Positions 1-8,575 of a stretch of DNA of 64,000 nucleotides are shown piece by piece. Each line of letters opens with the position of its first letter. Positions within the stretch are counted from its first letter, which is position 1. The notes under the pieces were generated by a model that did not search any database, was not told the origin of the DNA, and saw only the letters and a program-made list of their open reading frames with translations. The position numbers and the translations under genes were made by a program. Origin of the DNA: Streptomyces sp. CA-210063 (GTDB lineage: Bacteria; Actinomycetota; Actinomycetes; Streptomycetales; Streptomycetaceae); contig NZ_CP102512.1 in NCBI RefSeq assembly GCF_024612015.1, positions 4,898,001-4,962,000 on the forward strand, read 5' to 3'.

Positions 1-566
1 GGTTCTTCGGCGTGGACTGGCCTACGGTGTGGGCCGGGGTTCCCGAGGACGAGGGCAAGCGCACGCACTGGTGCGCGGGCTTCGGCTGGCGCCCGCTGTG
101 GTTCGAGGCGGGGCTGCGGGTACGTACGGCGCTGGGCGGGCGCCTGCATCTGGCCTCGGCCGCCCCGGGGCAGCCGGTGACCCGGGTCGAGCACATGGTC
201 TGGGCGGCCCGCGCCCGCGACACGGACGAGAACCGGCGGGTCACCGAACTGGCTGAGGCCCGCTGGACGGCCTACCTCGACGCTCTGCGGGGCCTTATGG
301 GCGACCCGCACTGGAACGGCACATGGGACGCCCCCGACTTCCCGGAACTCCCTGGCCGAGGCCCCTGGTACAGCCCTGAATGGCGCCTGGCCAACCAGGA
401 TCCGCGCCGGGTCGCGGTGTGGTGGTTCAGTACGCCGGGAGCCCCGGTGATCGAGCTGAAGATGACACTCGGGACGGGCTCCCAGGCCGAGCCGGCACCC
501 GCCGATGCGAGGATCGGGCTCAGCTGTCATGCGCCGCAGGACAGGGGGAATCCCGGACCGGCCTGA
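1..566 (+). CDS. Hypothetical protein, 5' end outside the window
   Basis: The frame is open to the left edge, so the gene starts upstream. A GTG at 12 is in frame but aligns with an internal Val of the next gene's product and is probably not the start. The visible product (about 187 aa) is a paralogue of the protein encoded at 605: both share a DW-(P)-x-(V/I)-WAG segment, a W-C-A-x-FGW segment, a W-D-(A/S)-P-(D/T)-FPE segment and a late (R/Y)-R-(V/M)-AVW segment. No signal peptide or membrane segment is visible. I do not recognise the family. The tandem duplication upstream of a longer protein is reminiscent of immunity-like or adaptor genes, but that is only an inference. Confidence 0.7.
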   Translation, partial: FFGVDWPTVWAGVPEDEGKRTHWCAGFGWRPLWFEAGLRVRTALGGRLHLASAAPGQPVTRVEHMVWAARARDTDENRRVTELAEARWTAYLDALRGLMGDPHWNGTWDAPDFPELPGRGPWYSPEWRLANQDPRRVAVWWFSTPGAPVIELKMTLGTGSQAEPAPADARIGLSCHAPQDRGNPGPA

Positions 567-604
567 CAGCACCGACATACGAGAGACAGACGCAGGAGCA
601 CACC

Positions 605-1216
605 ATGCCGACATTCCGGATCGACGAACCGCCGCAGCGCCTGGCCGAGGAACTGGCCGGCCTCGAGCACGTGGACTGGCCCGCGATCTGGGCCGGCCCA
701 CCCTACCCGGGCCCGGCGCTGAACGACTGGTGCGCGCTGTTCGGCTGGAAGCCACTGCCCCAGGACCGCGTCCTCGCCGTGCGCACCGCGACAGGCGGCC
801 GACTGAGTCTGCAGCCCGTGATCGGGGGGGGCTGGAGCCCGGTCCGGTCTCTCGGCTGGACGACCTGGCACATCAGGGCTGCCACCGCCGAGGAGAACGA
901 GCAGGTACTGGAAACGGCGGCGGAAGCCTGGCCCAGTTACGAAGCCGCCGCCCGCGAAGTGCTCGGCGCACCGGAGTTCTCGGGTGCCTGGGACTCTCCC
1001 ACGTTTCCCGAACCCCCGAGCGAGAGCCACTGGCTCCCCTCTCGTGAGATGCGCCTGCGCAACCGCAGCCCATACCGGATGGCTGTCTGGAAGGGCGCGA
1101 GTGCCGAGGAGCCGGACATCGTGCTCGCAGCGTACAGCGGCGGAGTCACACCGCGCGGCGTGGGCCTGCGCGGGGTCATGATCGAAGTGGACTGCTACCC
1201 GAAGGAGATCGAGTGA
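605..1216 (+). CDS. Hypothetical protein, tandem paralogue of the preceding gene
   Basis: ATG start follows a GCAGGAGCACACC ribosome-binding region. The product of 203 aa carries the same conserved aromatic motifs as its upstream neighbour, including WCALFGW near residue 43 and WDSPTFPEPP near residue 130. It is rich in Trp and has no predicted membrane segment, so it is probably cytosolic. The stop overlaps the GTG of the next gene (GTGA), which indicates translational coupling and one operon. The function is unknown. Confidence 0.8.
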   Translation: MPTFRIDEPPQRLAEELAGLEHVDWPAIWAGPPYPGPALNDWCALFGWKPLPQDRVLAVRTATGGRLSLQPVIGGGWSPVRSLGWTTWHIRAATAEENEQVLETAAEAWPSYEAAAREVLGAPEFSGAWDSPTFPEPPSESHWLPSREMRLRNRSPYRMAVWKGASAEEPDIVLAAYSGGVTPRGVGLRGVMIEVDCYPKEIE

Positions 1217-2430
1217 GCGTGGACACCGCCATCCAAACGCCCATTCAGCGCGCTCTCGATCTCCAGAGAAAAGCGGACGCTCCCCTCCCCAAGGAAAAAG
1301 CCGAACAAATAGCCCACGAGATCATGGAGTCGGCTGCGGCAGCCGGCAAGACCATCGAGGAATACGTTGTCGACTACGCTAAAGGACTCGACGTCAAGGC
1401 TCCTCGGGAGGGAATGAAGTCAGCCTTCTGGTCCTATGGCATTCCTCATCCGGACCTTCCGATGGACAGGGTGCTGAGCAGCCAGTTCCTCGCTGCGATC
1501 TGGAGCGAGATGGAGAACGAAGGCCAGCGCGGCAGCACCCGCTACCTGGAGGGCACTCCGGGTGGGCGGGATCTGGGTCAGCTGCACCTGTGGGACACCG
1601 AGGTGCGCAGGACGTTGGACTTCGACAAGGATGAGGGCGACGCCTTGGCGCGCCGAGCCTGGAGCGCCCTGTCGGAGAACTACGCCAAGGCCACCGACGG
1701 AGAAGCGATCGTCTTCGCCGGCGAGCTCGCACCCTGGAGCGTCGCCTACGAGACCGAACTGCCTCAACTTCGCAGGACGATCGGCGCCGAGAACATCCAC
1801 TTCATGTACGACCTCTCGGAGCAGACCCTGGAAGGCCTTCCGCCCGAGAGCCAGCAACTGCTGTCCGACGCGCGCGTCCGCTCACACGTTCATTTCTGGG
1901 CGCCCGACGCCGAAAACCCGCCGCCCGAGAAGTACTGGGAGGCCGGCTATCTGGACTTGGACCACCTCAAATCGTTGCCCACCCCTGAAGCCCAGCGCGC
2001 CGCCATTCTTGAAGTGTGCGAGCGCGTGACGCTGTTGGACCAGCAGCAGGCCGAAACCGAAAGGCCTGCCGAGCAGAATCTGGACCTGGGTGCGGAGCAG
2101 GAAGTCACCGCCCCCGGTGTCGAGGAGCAACAGCCGACGGCGGTCTCCCTCTCCGAACAGACACCACAGACGCCGGCGGCCGAGTCCGGGCCTCCCGTCC
2201 TCGCCAGCACCCACGGCACCTTTATGCCCGGTGTGGAGGTGAACGCCAAGGTGGGCCCCTTGCCCATCCAGCCACTCGCAGCCTCGGCGCAAGCCGCAGG
2301 TGCCGACTTCATGCCCGGAGTCACCCTGAAGCCCGCCCCGGCCCCCGCCACCCCGGCCCCCACCACCCCCGCTCCCACACAAGCCGCTCCCGCCCCCGAG
2401 CAGGCGCACGGCACCGGCATGGGAGAGTGA
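1213..2430 (+). CDS. Hypothetical 405-aa protein with Pro/Ala-rich C-terminal tail
   Basis: It starts at GTG overlapping the previous stop by 4 bases. Residues 1 to about 280 look globular and mixed alpha/beta, rich in acidic and aromatic residues. From about residue 285 the chain becomes low-complexity Pro/Ala/Thr/Glu, with two related HGTFMPGVEV-like and ADFMPGVTLK-like segments, so it looks like a tethered or interaction tail. There is no signal peptide. Together with the two upstream paralogues and the membrane protein downstream it forms a four-gene operon. I cannot assign a family; a secretion-associated or toxin-like role is possible but unsupported. Confidence 0.75.
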   Translation: MSVDTAIQTPIQRALDLQRKADAPLPKEKAEQIAHEIMESAAAAGKTIEEYVVDYAKGLDVKAPREGMKSAFWSYGIPHPDLPMDRVLSSQFLAAIWSEMENEGQRGSTRYLEGTPGGRDLGQLHLWDTEVRRTLDFDKDEGDALARRAWSALSENYAKATDGEAIVFAGELAPWSVAYETELPQLRRTIGAENIHFMYDLSEQTLEGLPPESQQLLSDARVRSHVHFWAPDAENPPPEKYWEAGYLDLDHLKSLPTPEAQRAAILEVCERVTLLDQQQAETERPAEQNLDLGAEQEVTAPGVEEQQPTAVSLSEQTPQTPAAESGPPVLASTHGTFMPGVEVNAKVGPLPIQPLAASAQAAGADFMPGVTLKPAPAPATPAPTTPAPTQAAPAPEQAHGTGMGE

Positions 2431-2437
2431 CCGGTCC

Positions 2438-3100
2438 ATGAGCCCCACTACGGGCACCCGCACTGGCGCCAAAGACAGCTCCGACAGCGGTCGCCCCCCG
2501 TCCCACCTCCGCCGCCTCCTCCAGCAGGACAAGAACGACCCCTGGGCCGTCCGCCTCCTCCCTCGCATCGTCTTCGGCCTGGCCGCCGCGTACACCCTCT
2601 TCCTGATCGCCTCGCAGAGCGGCTCGTCCTTCGTGATGGTCTGCGCCGTGCTGCTCCTCGGCGGAGCCATCTGGCTGCTCCGCCGCCGCACCCAACTCCT
2701 CCTGGCCCTCGCCTCGACGATCCTCGCCGCGGCCTTCAGCGGCTACTTCTCGGCGGTGAGCGACGCGGCGCGGATGAGTACGAGCGCGGCCGTCACCGGA
2801 ACGGCAGCGTTCGGACACTGGGCCCTCGCCGGAATGGCCTTGCTCGGCGCGTGGATGGTGAAGGAGCACCCGGGGCGGCGCGGTGTCACGGTGGTGATCG
2901 CCGATGTGATTCTGGTCATCGGCTCCGTCGCCGGCATGTTCGTCCCGGAGGCCGGCGTGCCGATCGGATTCGTCGGGGTTCTCGGGGTCCTGGCCATACG
3001 CGGCGCAGGTGCGAAGGCCGTGATGGCCCGGGCCAGGAAGGGCCGGCAGGTCATCAGTCGGCTGCGGCGGCGCGAAGCCCGGAAAACGGCGGACAGTTGA
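2438..3100 (+). CDS. Predicted integral membrane protein
   Basis: The ATG lies 7 bases after the previous stop, with GGGAGAG upstream as ribosome-binding site. The 220-aa product has a basic hydrophilic N-terminus of about 35 residues. Four to six hydrophobic stretches follow: near residues 44-62, 66-85, 88-110, 125-142, 148-165 and 170-185. The tail is Arg/Lys-rich, which suggests a cytoplasmic end. No enzymatic motif is visible. It is the last gene of the operon that begins upstream of the window and may anchor or export the other products, though this is inference. Confidence 0.75.
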   Translation: MSPTTGTRTGAKDSSDSGRPPSHLRRLLQQDKNDPWAVRLLPRIVFGLAAAYTLFLIASQSGSSFVMVCAVLLLGGAIWLLRRRTQLLLALASTILAAAFSGYFSAVSDAARMSTSAAVTGTAAFGHWALAGMALLGAWMVKEHPGRRGVTVVIADVILVIGSVAGMFVPEAGVPIGFVGVLGVLAIRGAGAKAVMARARKGRQVISRLRRREARKTADS

Positions 3101-3160
3101 GGCTCTTGTGAATGATTCGTCGCGTCACTGTTCGTTTCCGGCCAGTACTTTGCACATGCG

Positions 3161-3190
3161 TTGCAACAGTTTGACAAGATGCTTTAGAGT
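3161..3190 (+). promoter_or_regulatory. Possible sigma70-type promoter for the WhiB-like gene
   Basis: TTGCAA (3161-3166) and TAGAGT (3185-3190) are separated by 18 bases in a locally AT-rich stretch, about 38 bases upstream of the preferred ATG at 3228. The match is partial and the call rests on sequence alone. Confidence 0.3.
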
Positions 3191-3227
3191 CCCCCGCGAT
3201 CACGGATCACCACGGGGGATGTTACTC

Positions 3228-4820
3228 ATGCGTATGGCGAGCCATACGACGCTGGCCAGGCTGCCCGTCCAACCTGCCCGCAAGGCGGTTCCACGGGAAG
3301 CCCACATACCCGACGCGGCGCTGCCGTGCCGGCGTCGGCCGGACGTCTTCCAGCACCCGCTGCTGGACAACTCAGAGAACCCGCACGGCCTTCACGGCCC
3401 GGACGGTACGGCGGCAGCGACGGCCGCAAGCGCTTCGCCCGACCAGCGCCGCCAGCACCTCGTCCTGCTCCGCACCGCCCGCGACCTGTGCGCCTCCTGC
3501 CCGCTGTGGGCGGAGTGCCTGCAGGACGCGGTCGCGTACGCGGAGCCGTACGGCTACACGGCGGCGACCACCCGGGAGGACCGGCGTGCGCTGCGCCGCA
3601 TGCTCGGCATCGGTGACGAACACGGCGACCTGCCGGCGCACGCCGCGGTCCGTTTCGACTCCGGCTCCCTGCCCCGGCGCCTGACCCGGCTCAGGTCCCG
3701 CGCCGACGAGTCGTCCGCGCATCCCGCGACCCGCCGTCAGGCCCCGCCGGAGCTTCCCGAACTGGAGCGGATCCTCGACGCGTTCGACCTGCTCCAAGGC
3801 CAACTGGCCCATGATCAACCCCTGTTGAGGGAACGAACGCAAAGCGGCACGCCGACACCGCTGTTGCAATCGCACATCACCTCACAAGCAACTGACAGGC
3901 AGCCGCCCCCCACGGGCGGGCCGTCGCACACGCCCGGACCGTCGGACGACAGGAGCGAGGAACCCATGGCAGCGGCCGAGGCCGGGCAACGGATCACCTT
4001 CTCGTACGAGGATCCCGCCCTGGCCGTACGGCAGGCCGTGCTCGGCCCGCTGGTGCGCTCCGCCCTGCCCGCGCTCGCCAGCCTCGAACAGCTCGTCGCC
4101 ATGCTGACCTGCATGCCCGGCGGCACCGACACCGCCCCCGAATCCCCTCGGAACATCCCCGCCGTACGGGAAGCCGTCGAGTCGCTCCTCCCGGTCGGCG
4201 CCGACGCCCCGGAGGGTGCCGAGGGCACGCCCCTTCCTCCCCAGCGCCCGCTCACCGGATCCGTCTCCGTCGAACTCGCCACCACCGACCCGGTGGCCGC
4301 ACTGCGCCGCGACTTCCTGGAGCCGCTGCTGCGCGAACTGGCCGCCACCCTCGCGAACATAGAGAAGGTCGCGACGATGCTGGCGGCCGCCTCGGACGAG
4401 ACCGGCGACGCCCATCTGGAGACGATCCGCACGGCTCTGCGCGAGATCCACGACCGTCTCCCGCGCTCGGTCACCCCCACGCCCCACCCACCGACCCACC
4501 CCGCGCACGCCGGGCATCGGGCCGAGGGCACGGGACATGCCCGCCGCGCCGCCTCCGCCCCCAGCATCCGCGCCGCCGTCGAGAAGGCCATCGCCACCTT
4601 CCCCGGCGCCTTCTCCGCCCGTGACGTGCTGCGCGCCCTGCCCGCGGGCGTCTACGGCGACCCGTCGAAGACCATCAGCAACGTCCTGTCCGCGCTGGTC
4701 AAGTCGGGCCGCCTGCAACGCCTTTCGCGCGGCACGTACGCTCGCGTCCTGGACGTCCTGAATGTCGAGGACATCGACGACACCCTCCTCCCCGAGCGGG
4801 GAGAGGCGAAGAGCGCCTGA
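3228..4820 (+). CDS. WhiB-like domain protein fused to a C-terminal winged-helix domain
   Basis: I chose the ATG at 3228 because GGGGGA lies 8 bases upstream; an in-frame GTG at 3108 has no such site. The product is 530 aa. Residues about 34-130 resemble the WhiB fold: a Cys followed by RRRPDVFQ, then CASCPLWAEC, then YGYTAATTREDRR in place of the usual G(V/I)WGG turn. The spacing between the first and second Cys is about 53 residues, longer than usual. A long Pro/Thr/Glu-rich linker contains two related helical segments (near 270-320 and 375-430). The last 75 residues form a winged-helix-like domain ending in SGRLQRLSRGTYARV. Wbl proteins bind a 4Fe-4S cluster and act as transcription factors; most are about 80-140 aa, so this fusion is atypical. 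Confidence 0.7.
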   Translation: MRMASHTTLARLPVQPARKAVPREAHIPDAALPCRRRPDVFQHPLLDNSENPHGLHGPDGTAAATAASASPDQRRQHLVLLRTARDLCASCPLWAECLQDAVAYAEPYGYTAATTREDRRALRRMLGIGDEHGDLPAHAAVRFDSGSLPRRLTRLRSRADESSAHPATRRQAPPELPELERILDAFDLLQGQLAHDQPLLRERTQSGTPTPLLQSHITSQATDRQPPPTGGPSHTPGPSDDRSEEPMAAAEAGQRITFSYEDPALAVRQAVLGPLVRSALPALASLEQLVAMLTCMPGGTDTAPESPRNIPAVREAVESLLPVGADAPEGAEGTPLPPQRPLTGSVSVELATTDPVAALRRDFLEPLLRELAATLANIEKVATMLAAASDETGDAHLETIRTALREIHDRLPRSVTPTPHPPTHPAHAGHRAEGTGHARRAASAPSIRAAVEKAIATFPGAFSARDVLRALPAGVYGDPSKTISNVLSALVKSGRLQRLSRGTYARVLDVLNVEDIDDTLLPERGEAKSA

Positions 4821-4843
4821 GCCGGAAGGAACACCCGACCCCG

Positions 4844-5113
4844 ATGACCGAACCGACCCCGCCCCCGCCCGCCGCGTCCTCCGGCGCGTCGGACGCCCAG
4901 GTGCACGTCTTCTCCCCCAACGCCGGCCTGATCGACGGCGTCCCCGTCACGGCCCCGCCCTACGGCGACATCCAGGACGTCGTCCTGTCGATCCTCCAGC
5001 AGCGTGCCCAGCAACTGGGCGCCCCCACCCCGGCGACCATCACGGACAACCGGTACGGCGGGGCGATCCGACTGCTGATCCACCCGGACGGGACGACGGA
5101 ACAGCTGGACTGA
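4844..5113 (+). CDS. Small hypothetical protein (89 aa)
   Basis: ATG start 23 bases after the WhiB-like gene, with GGAAGGA upstream, so it is probably cotranscribed. The product has a disordered Pro/Ala N-terminus. A compact alpha/beta segment follows, containing GDIQDVVLSILQQRAQQLG and ending in IRLLIHPDGTTEQLD. No catalytic motif is visible and the function is unknown. It converges with the gene on the other strand that ends at 5130. Confidence 0.65.
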   Translation: MTEPTPPPPAASSGASDAQVHVFSPNAGLIDGVPVTAPPYGDIQDVVLSILQQRAQQLGAPTPATITDNRYGGAIRLLIHPDGTTEQLD

Positions 5114-5129
5114 GGATCGCCCAGGCCGA

Positions 5130-5702
5130 TCAGGCGTTGGGATCGGTGCCGCCGGGTGGAGTGCTGTGCTTGTCGATGTTGGCGAGGACCGCGCGGGCGT
5201 TCTCGATGTTCATCTCCAGGATTTCCCGCTCGAAGTCACGCGGCTCCCGCCGGTAGCGGGCCTTGCCCACTTCGGAGACGAAGGCGCCGGCAGGAACCGC
5301 ATGCTCGCCCGGCGGAATGAACTTGGGGATCTCCTCGAATGCCGCAACGGTGTAAGCCACCGCGCCTCGCATTTTGTGATGCTCTGACTTCGGTGTGTTG
5401 AGGAGCTGGATTCCAGCGGACTCGGAGATTCGGAATGCGACCTCTGCGAATTCCCCGGGGTCGATGATCTCCGACGGCTCAGCACCACCGAACGCCGGCG
5501 CGGGCGGCGGAATCACCGAGGTCATGCGGAACGTGAAACGGCGTGTCCTGCCGCACTGCCCGCAAGCACCCTCGTACACGGCGATCAGATCGTCGCCGTG
5601 CAGTTCCAGCCGGTGTTGGCGGTCGAAGTCGCCGGATCCGCACTCGCAGCGATGCAGGTCCATATACAGATGTGCTTCGGCCGATGAGCGCGCTGTCAAC
5701 AT
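5130..5702 (-). CDS. Hypothetical protein with N-terminal zinc-ribbon-like cysteines
   Basis: The product of 190 aa has a C-x-C pair (CECGSGDF) near residue 18 and a C-x2-C pair (CGQCGRTRRF) near residue 47, a likely structural zinc site. The rest is rich in Glu and aromatic residues without a recognised catalytic motif. ATG at 5702 is preceded by AGGAT; a later ATG (MDLHRC) is possible. It is divergent from the large gene at 5764 with about 60 bases between them, so the two may share control. The family is not recognised. Confidence 0.65.
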   Translation of the reverse strand: MLTARSSAEAHLYMDLHRCECGSGDFDRQHRLELHGDDLIAVYEGACGQCGRTRRFTFRMTSVIPPPAPAFGGAEPSEIIDPGEFAEVAFRISESAGIQLLNTPKSEHHKMRGAVAYTVAAFEEIPKFIPPGEHAVPAGAFVSEVGKARYRREPRDFEREILEMNIENARAVLANIDKHSTPPGGTDPNA

Positions 5703-5763
5703 GACATGATCCTAGAGGTTGTTCGGCGCATTCGTCTGCGCGGATACGGGGGAGGAACATCAC

Positions 5764-8535
5764 GTGGACACGACGGTCACCGACGCGCAGTTGCGAGCCC
5801 GGCAGGCGACGCTGATCGCGACGGTGGAACGCGAGCTGCGCACCGTGACGTCCGTCGTCCTCGGCGAGCGATTCAGGTCGATCGAGAAGAAACAGTCGAA
5901 CGACCGGAGAGAGTACTTCGCGCTGGAGGACACCCAGGGCGGCTCGGCGAGCCTCTGGCTGGACGCTATTCCCATGGTGTCGGAATTGATCTCCAACACG
6001 ATGACGAATACGACGACGGATCAGTACATCGTGCAGATATCCGACCGTCTGCCCAGCGAATTCCTGACCCGTTTCCTCGCCCACGAGGTGGGGGAACTCA
6101 TCGCCGTTCGCGACCGGTCGAGCCAAGGTCTGGCACCGGTACGCGAGAACCTCCTGAACCAAGAGGCCGACCTCGGTGACCGGCACGAACTGTCGAGCCG
6201 GGACCACGGCCGCATCGCCGAACTGAACTGGCTGGCCACCCAGGCCTCCGACACGGAACTTCCGGGGCCGCAGCGAGCCGAGGCCCGTGCCGACCTCTCG
6301 GCCCTGATCGACCGGTGCGGTATGCGGCCGGTGTCCGCGGCGGCCGAGGCTGAGTCGTACGAAGCCGAAACGGAAGCAGCCGATACGCGGCGCTACGTGT
6401 CGTGGAACTTCTTCTCCTACGAGGCCAAGCACCTGGTCTCCGCCCTCGCCCGCCCCATAGAACAACTCGACCCCACCGACGCCACCGCCCTCCAGGCCTC
6501 CCGCGATGCCGCCCTGCGAGCCGAGCGCCAGGTCGAAGCCTTCATCGGCCGGCGCGAAGTCACCATGCCCATGCCCGGCTACGACCAGAACGGGCTCCCC
6601 CTCCCCCGCGACCAGTTGGAGTCGGCGGCCACGCAGTGGGCCGAGTACCGCGCCCAGGTCAGCGCACGCACCGCGCAGGCGATCGAAGGGCAGCTCGCGC
6701 AGGGGGAGTTCCCGCGGCGCCGGGTGGTGATCGGCGGCGGGGCGAGCCTGACCGGCCGGGACGCGGACGCGCTGTTGATCGACGGGGCGGGCCGGTGGCA
6801 TCTGGACCCCGGCCGGGGGATCGTGCAGTCGGCGGACCAGGACCGGGACCTCGCCGAGTGGATGGGCGTCGACCCGCACTCCACGGTCGAGAGACCCGGA
6901 GACCGCCTGCCCATCCACGCCGTACGGGTTTGGGAGGACCAACTGGCCACCCGGGGAGACGTGGTGAACGGCCACGCCCGGCTGCGGCTCGGCCGTGACA
7001 GTGAACTCCTCGTCGAGATACGGACGTTGGGTGAGGACGGCCAGGAGAGCGCGACTCCGCTGTGGGTGGCGTGCGAGGGGACGCCGAGCATCGCGACCGG
7101 TCTGACGCCGGAGGTCGTGCCGGGCATGCCGCGCGGGGAGTTCGCCGTGGAGAGCCGCAGCGAGGCCGTACGGCTGATCGGTGACCGGCTGCGGGAGCTG
7201 GAGGGGCAGGGTCTGCCCGGAGCGGGCGAGATGCGGGCCTGGCTGATCCAGGCCGAGCGGGGCGGCACGGACGCCCGCACCGTGCTCGGCGCCCTGAATT
7301 CCTCACCGCTGCTGGACGCCCTCACCGCCGGCCTCGGAACCGACAGAGCCGGCAGAGCCCGTCTGGACAACTGCGTCACCGCCCTCGAGTCGACCGCGCA
7401 ATGGGAGACCTCGCGCGAGGAGGCGCCGGGACGGGTACTGCTCGGCGACGAGGTCGCCGAGAACCGCTTCGACGCGCACCAGGCCGAGCACTGGGTCGTC
7501 GCGGGCTCCGGCGGCACCGGGGTCGCCAACGCGGAGATCATCCTGACGCAGAACCTCGACGCCCGCGTCACGATCATCGGCTCGGCGCCTCCACCGGCGC
7601 TGCGGCACCAGGTCCAGTTCCCGGCGATGGAAAAGACGTACGGCCCGGGCGGTGACGGGCGCCTGACCTTCATCAGGGCACAGGTGGGCGCCATCGAGAC
7701 CTACCAGGACGAGCAGACCGGCGAGACCCGTTTCCAGATCCCCTACGAAGAAGGAGACGGGGAGAACAAGCAGCGGAAGATGCTCCGAACCGACGGCTAC
7801 GTCACCAGCCTCGGCCGCACCAACCCCCTCCCGTCGGCCCTTCAGGTCCTCGCCGACGAGGTACGGGACCGGGGCGGGGAGATCTCCGGGGACCTGCAGT
7901 TCGACAAGGACGACCAGTACATCGGCTACGGCCTCACCTTCACCGTCGACGGCAAGGAACACCGGGTCGACGTGGACGGCGCGGCCTCCTGGCAGCTGCC
8001 GCGCGAGGTGTTCGCCCCGGAGACGGGCCTCCAGCAGCAGCTGAACGAGATGGGCGCCCGCGGCCTGCCCGCCGAGACCGGCAACGCCGCCCCCGGCTTC
8101 GCCCCGATCGCCCGCCAGAGCGCCCTGCGGGCCCGGGCCGTCGCGGCGGCGGAGGCCGGCGACAAGGAGGCCGTACAGCGGAGGTCGACCGTCCCGGATC
8201 GCTGGCTACGCCCGGAGTTGGGACCGGAGACAGAATCAGGCACGGGAACGGACACGGAACCCCCGCGCACAGGCCCCGGAAACACCGCCCCGCCTCAGGA
8301 GAAAGCGCCACTTCAGGAACAGGCCCGGTCCCGGGCGCAAGCCTCCGAAGCAGAGCGGGACCCGACACCCGCTGCCCCCAAGCCCGCACGCCACCAAGCC
8401 GTACCCGGTTCACACCTGTGGCAGTTGGGCGTGCCCCACGGCCGCACCAGCCCACTGCCCGGCCCCACGCAGCAGCCGCAGCAACCGCCGCCCGGCCACC
8501 AGCGGCCGGAGCCGGGGCTCGGTATGGGCGACTGA
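5764..8535 (+). CDS. Large hypothetical protein with a Rossmann-like nucleotide-binding segment
   Basis: The GTG at 5764 is preferred because GGAGGAAC lies just upstream. The product is 923 aa. The first 200 residues are charged and helical. Residues about 570-750 begin with WVVAGSGGTGVANAEIIL, a GxGGxG-type beta-alpha-beta motif as in NAD(P)/FAD-binding folds, and continue with YVTSLGRTNPLP, typical of pyridine nucleotide-disulfide-like or ThiF-like folds. The last 130 residues are Pro/Gln-rich and disordered. No signal peptide is visible. The architecture suggests a large cytosolic protein of unknown function, possibly a nucleotide-dependent enzyme fused to a scaffold. It stands alone between genes on the opposite strand. 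Confidence 0.7.
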   Translation: MDTTVTDAQLRARQATLIATVERELRTVTSVVLGERFRSIEKKQSNDRREYFALEDTQGGSASLWLDAIPMVSELISNTMTNTTTDQYIVQISDRLPSEFLTRFLAHEVGELIAVRDRSSQGLAPVRENLLNQEADLGDRHELSSRDHGRIAELNWLATQASDTELPGPQRAEARADLSALIDRCGMRPVSAAAEAESYEAETEAADTRRYVSWNFFSYEAKHLVSALARPIEQLDPTDATALQASRDAALRAERQVEAFIGRREVTMPMPGYDQNGLPLPRDQLESAATQWAEYRAQVSARTAQAIEGQLAQGEFPRRRVVIGGGASLTGRDADALLIDGAGRWHLDPGRGIVQSADQDRDLAEWMGVDPHSTVERPGDRLPIHAVRVWEDQLATRGDVVNGHARLRLGRDSELLVEIRTLGEDGQESATPLWVACEGTPSIATGLTPEVVPGMPRGEFAVESRSEAVRLIGDRLRELEGQGLPGAGEMRAWLIQAERGGTDARTVLGALNSSPLLDALTAGLGTDRAGRARLDNCVTALESTAQWETSREEAPGRVLLGDEVAENRFDAHQAEHWVVAGSGGTGVANAEIILTQNLDARVTIIGSAPPPALRHQVQFPAMEKTYGPGGDGRLTFIRAQVGAIETYQDEQTGETRFQIPYEEGDGENKQRKMLRTDGYVTSLGRTNPLPSALQVLADEVRDRGGEISGDLQFDKDDQYIGYGLTFTVDGKEHRVDVDGAASWQLPREVFAPETGLQQQLNEMGARGLPAETGNAAPGFAPIARQSALRARAVAAAEAGDKEAVQRRSTVPDRWLRPELGPETESGTGTDTEPPRTGPGNTAPPQEKAPLQEQARSRAQASEAERDPTPAAPKPARHQAVPGSHLWQLGVPHGRTSPLPGPTQQPQQPPPGHQRPEPGLGMGD

Positions 8536-8575
8536 CGGAGCATGGACACCGTCCGAGCGGGCACGGACAACCGCT

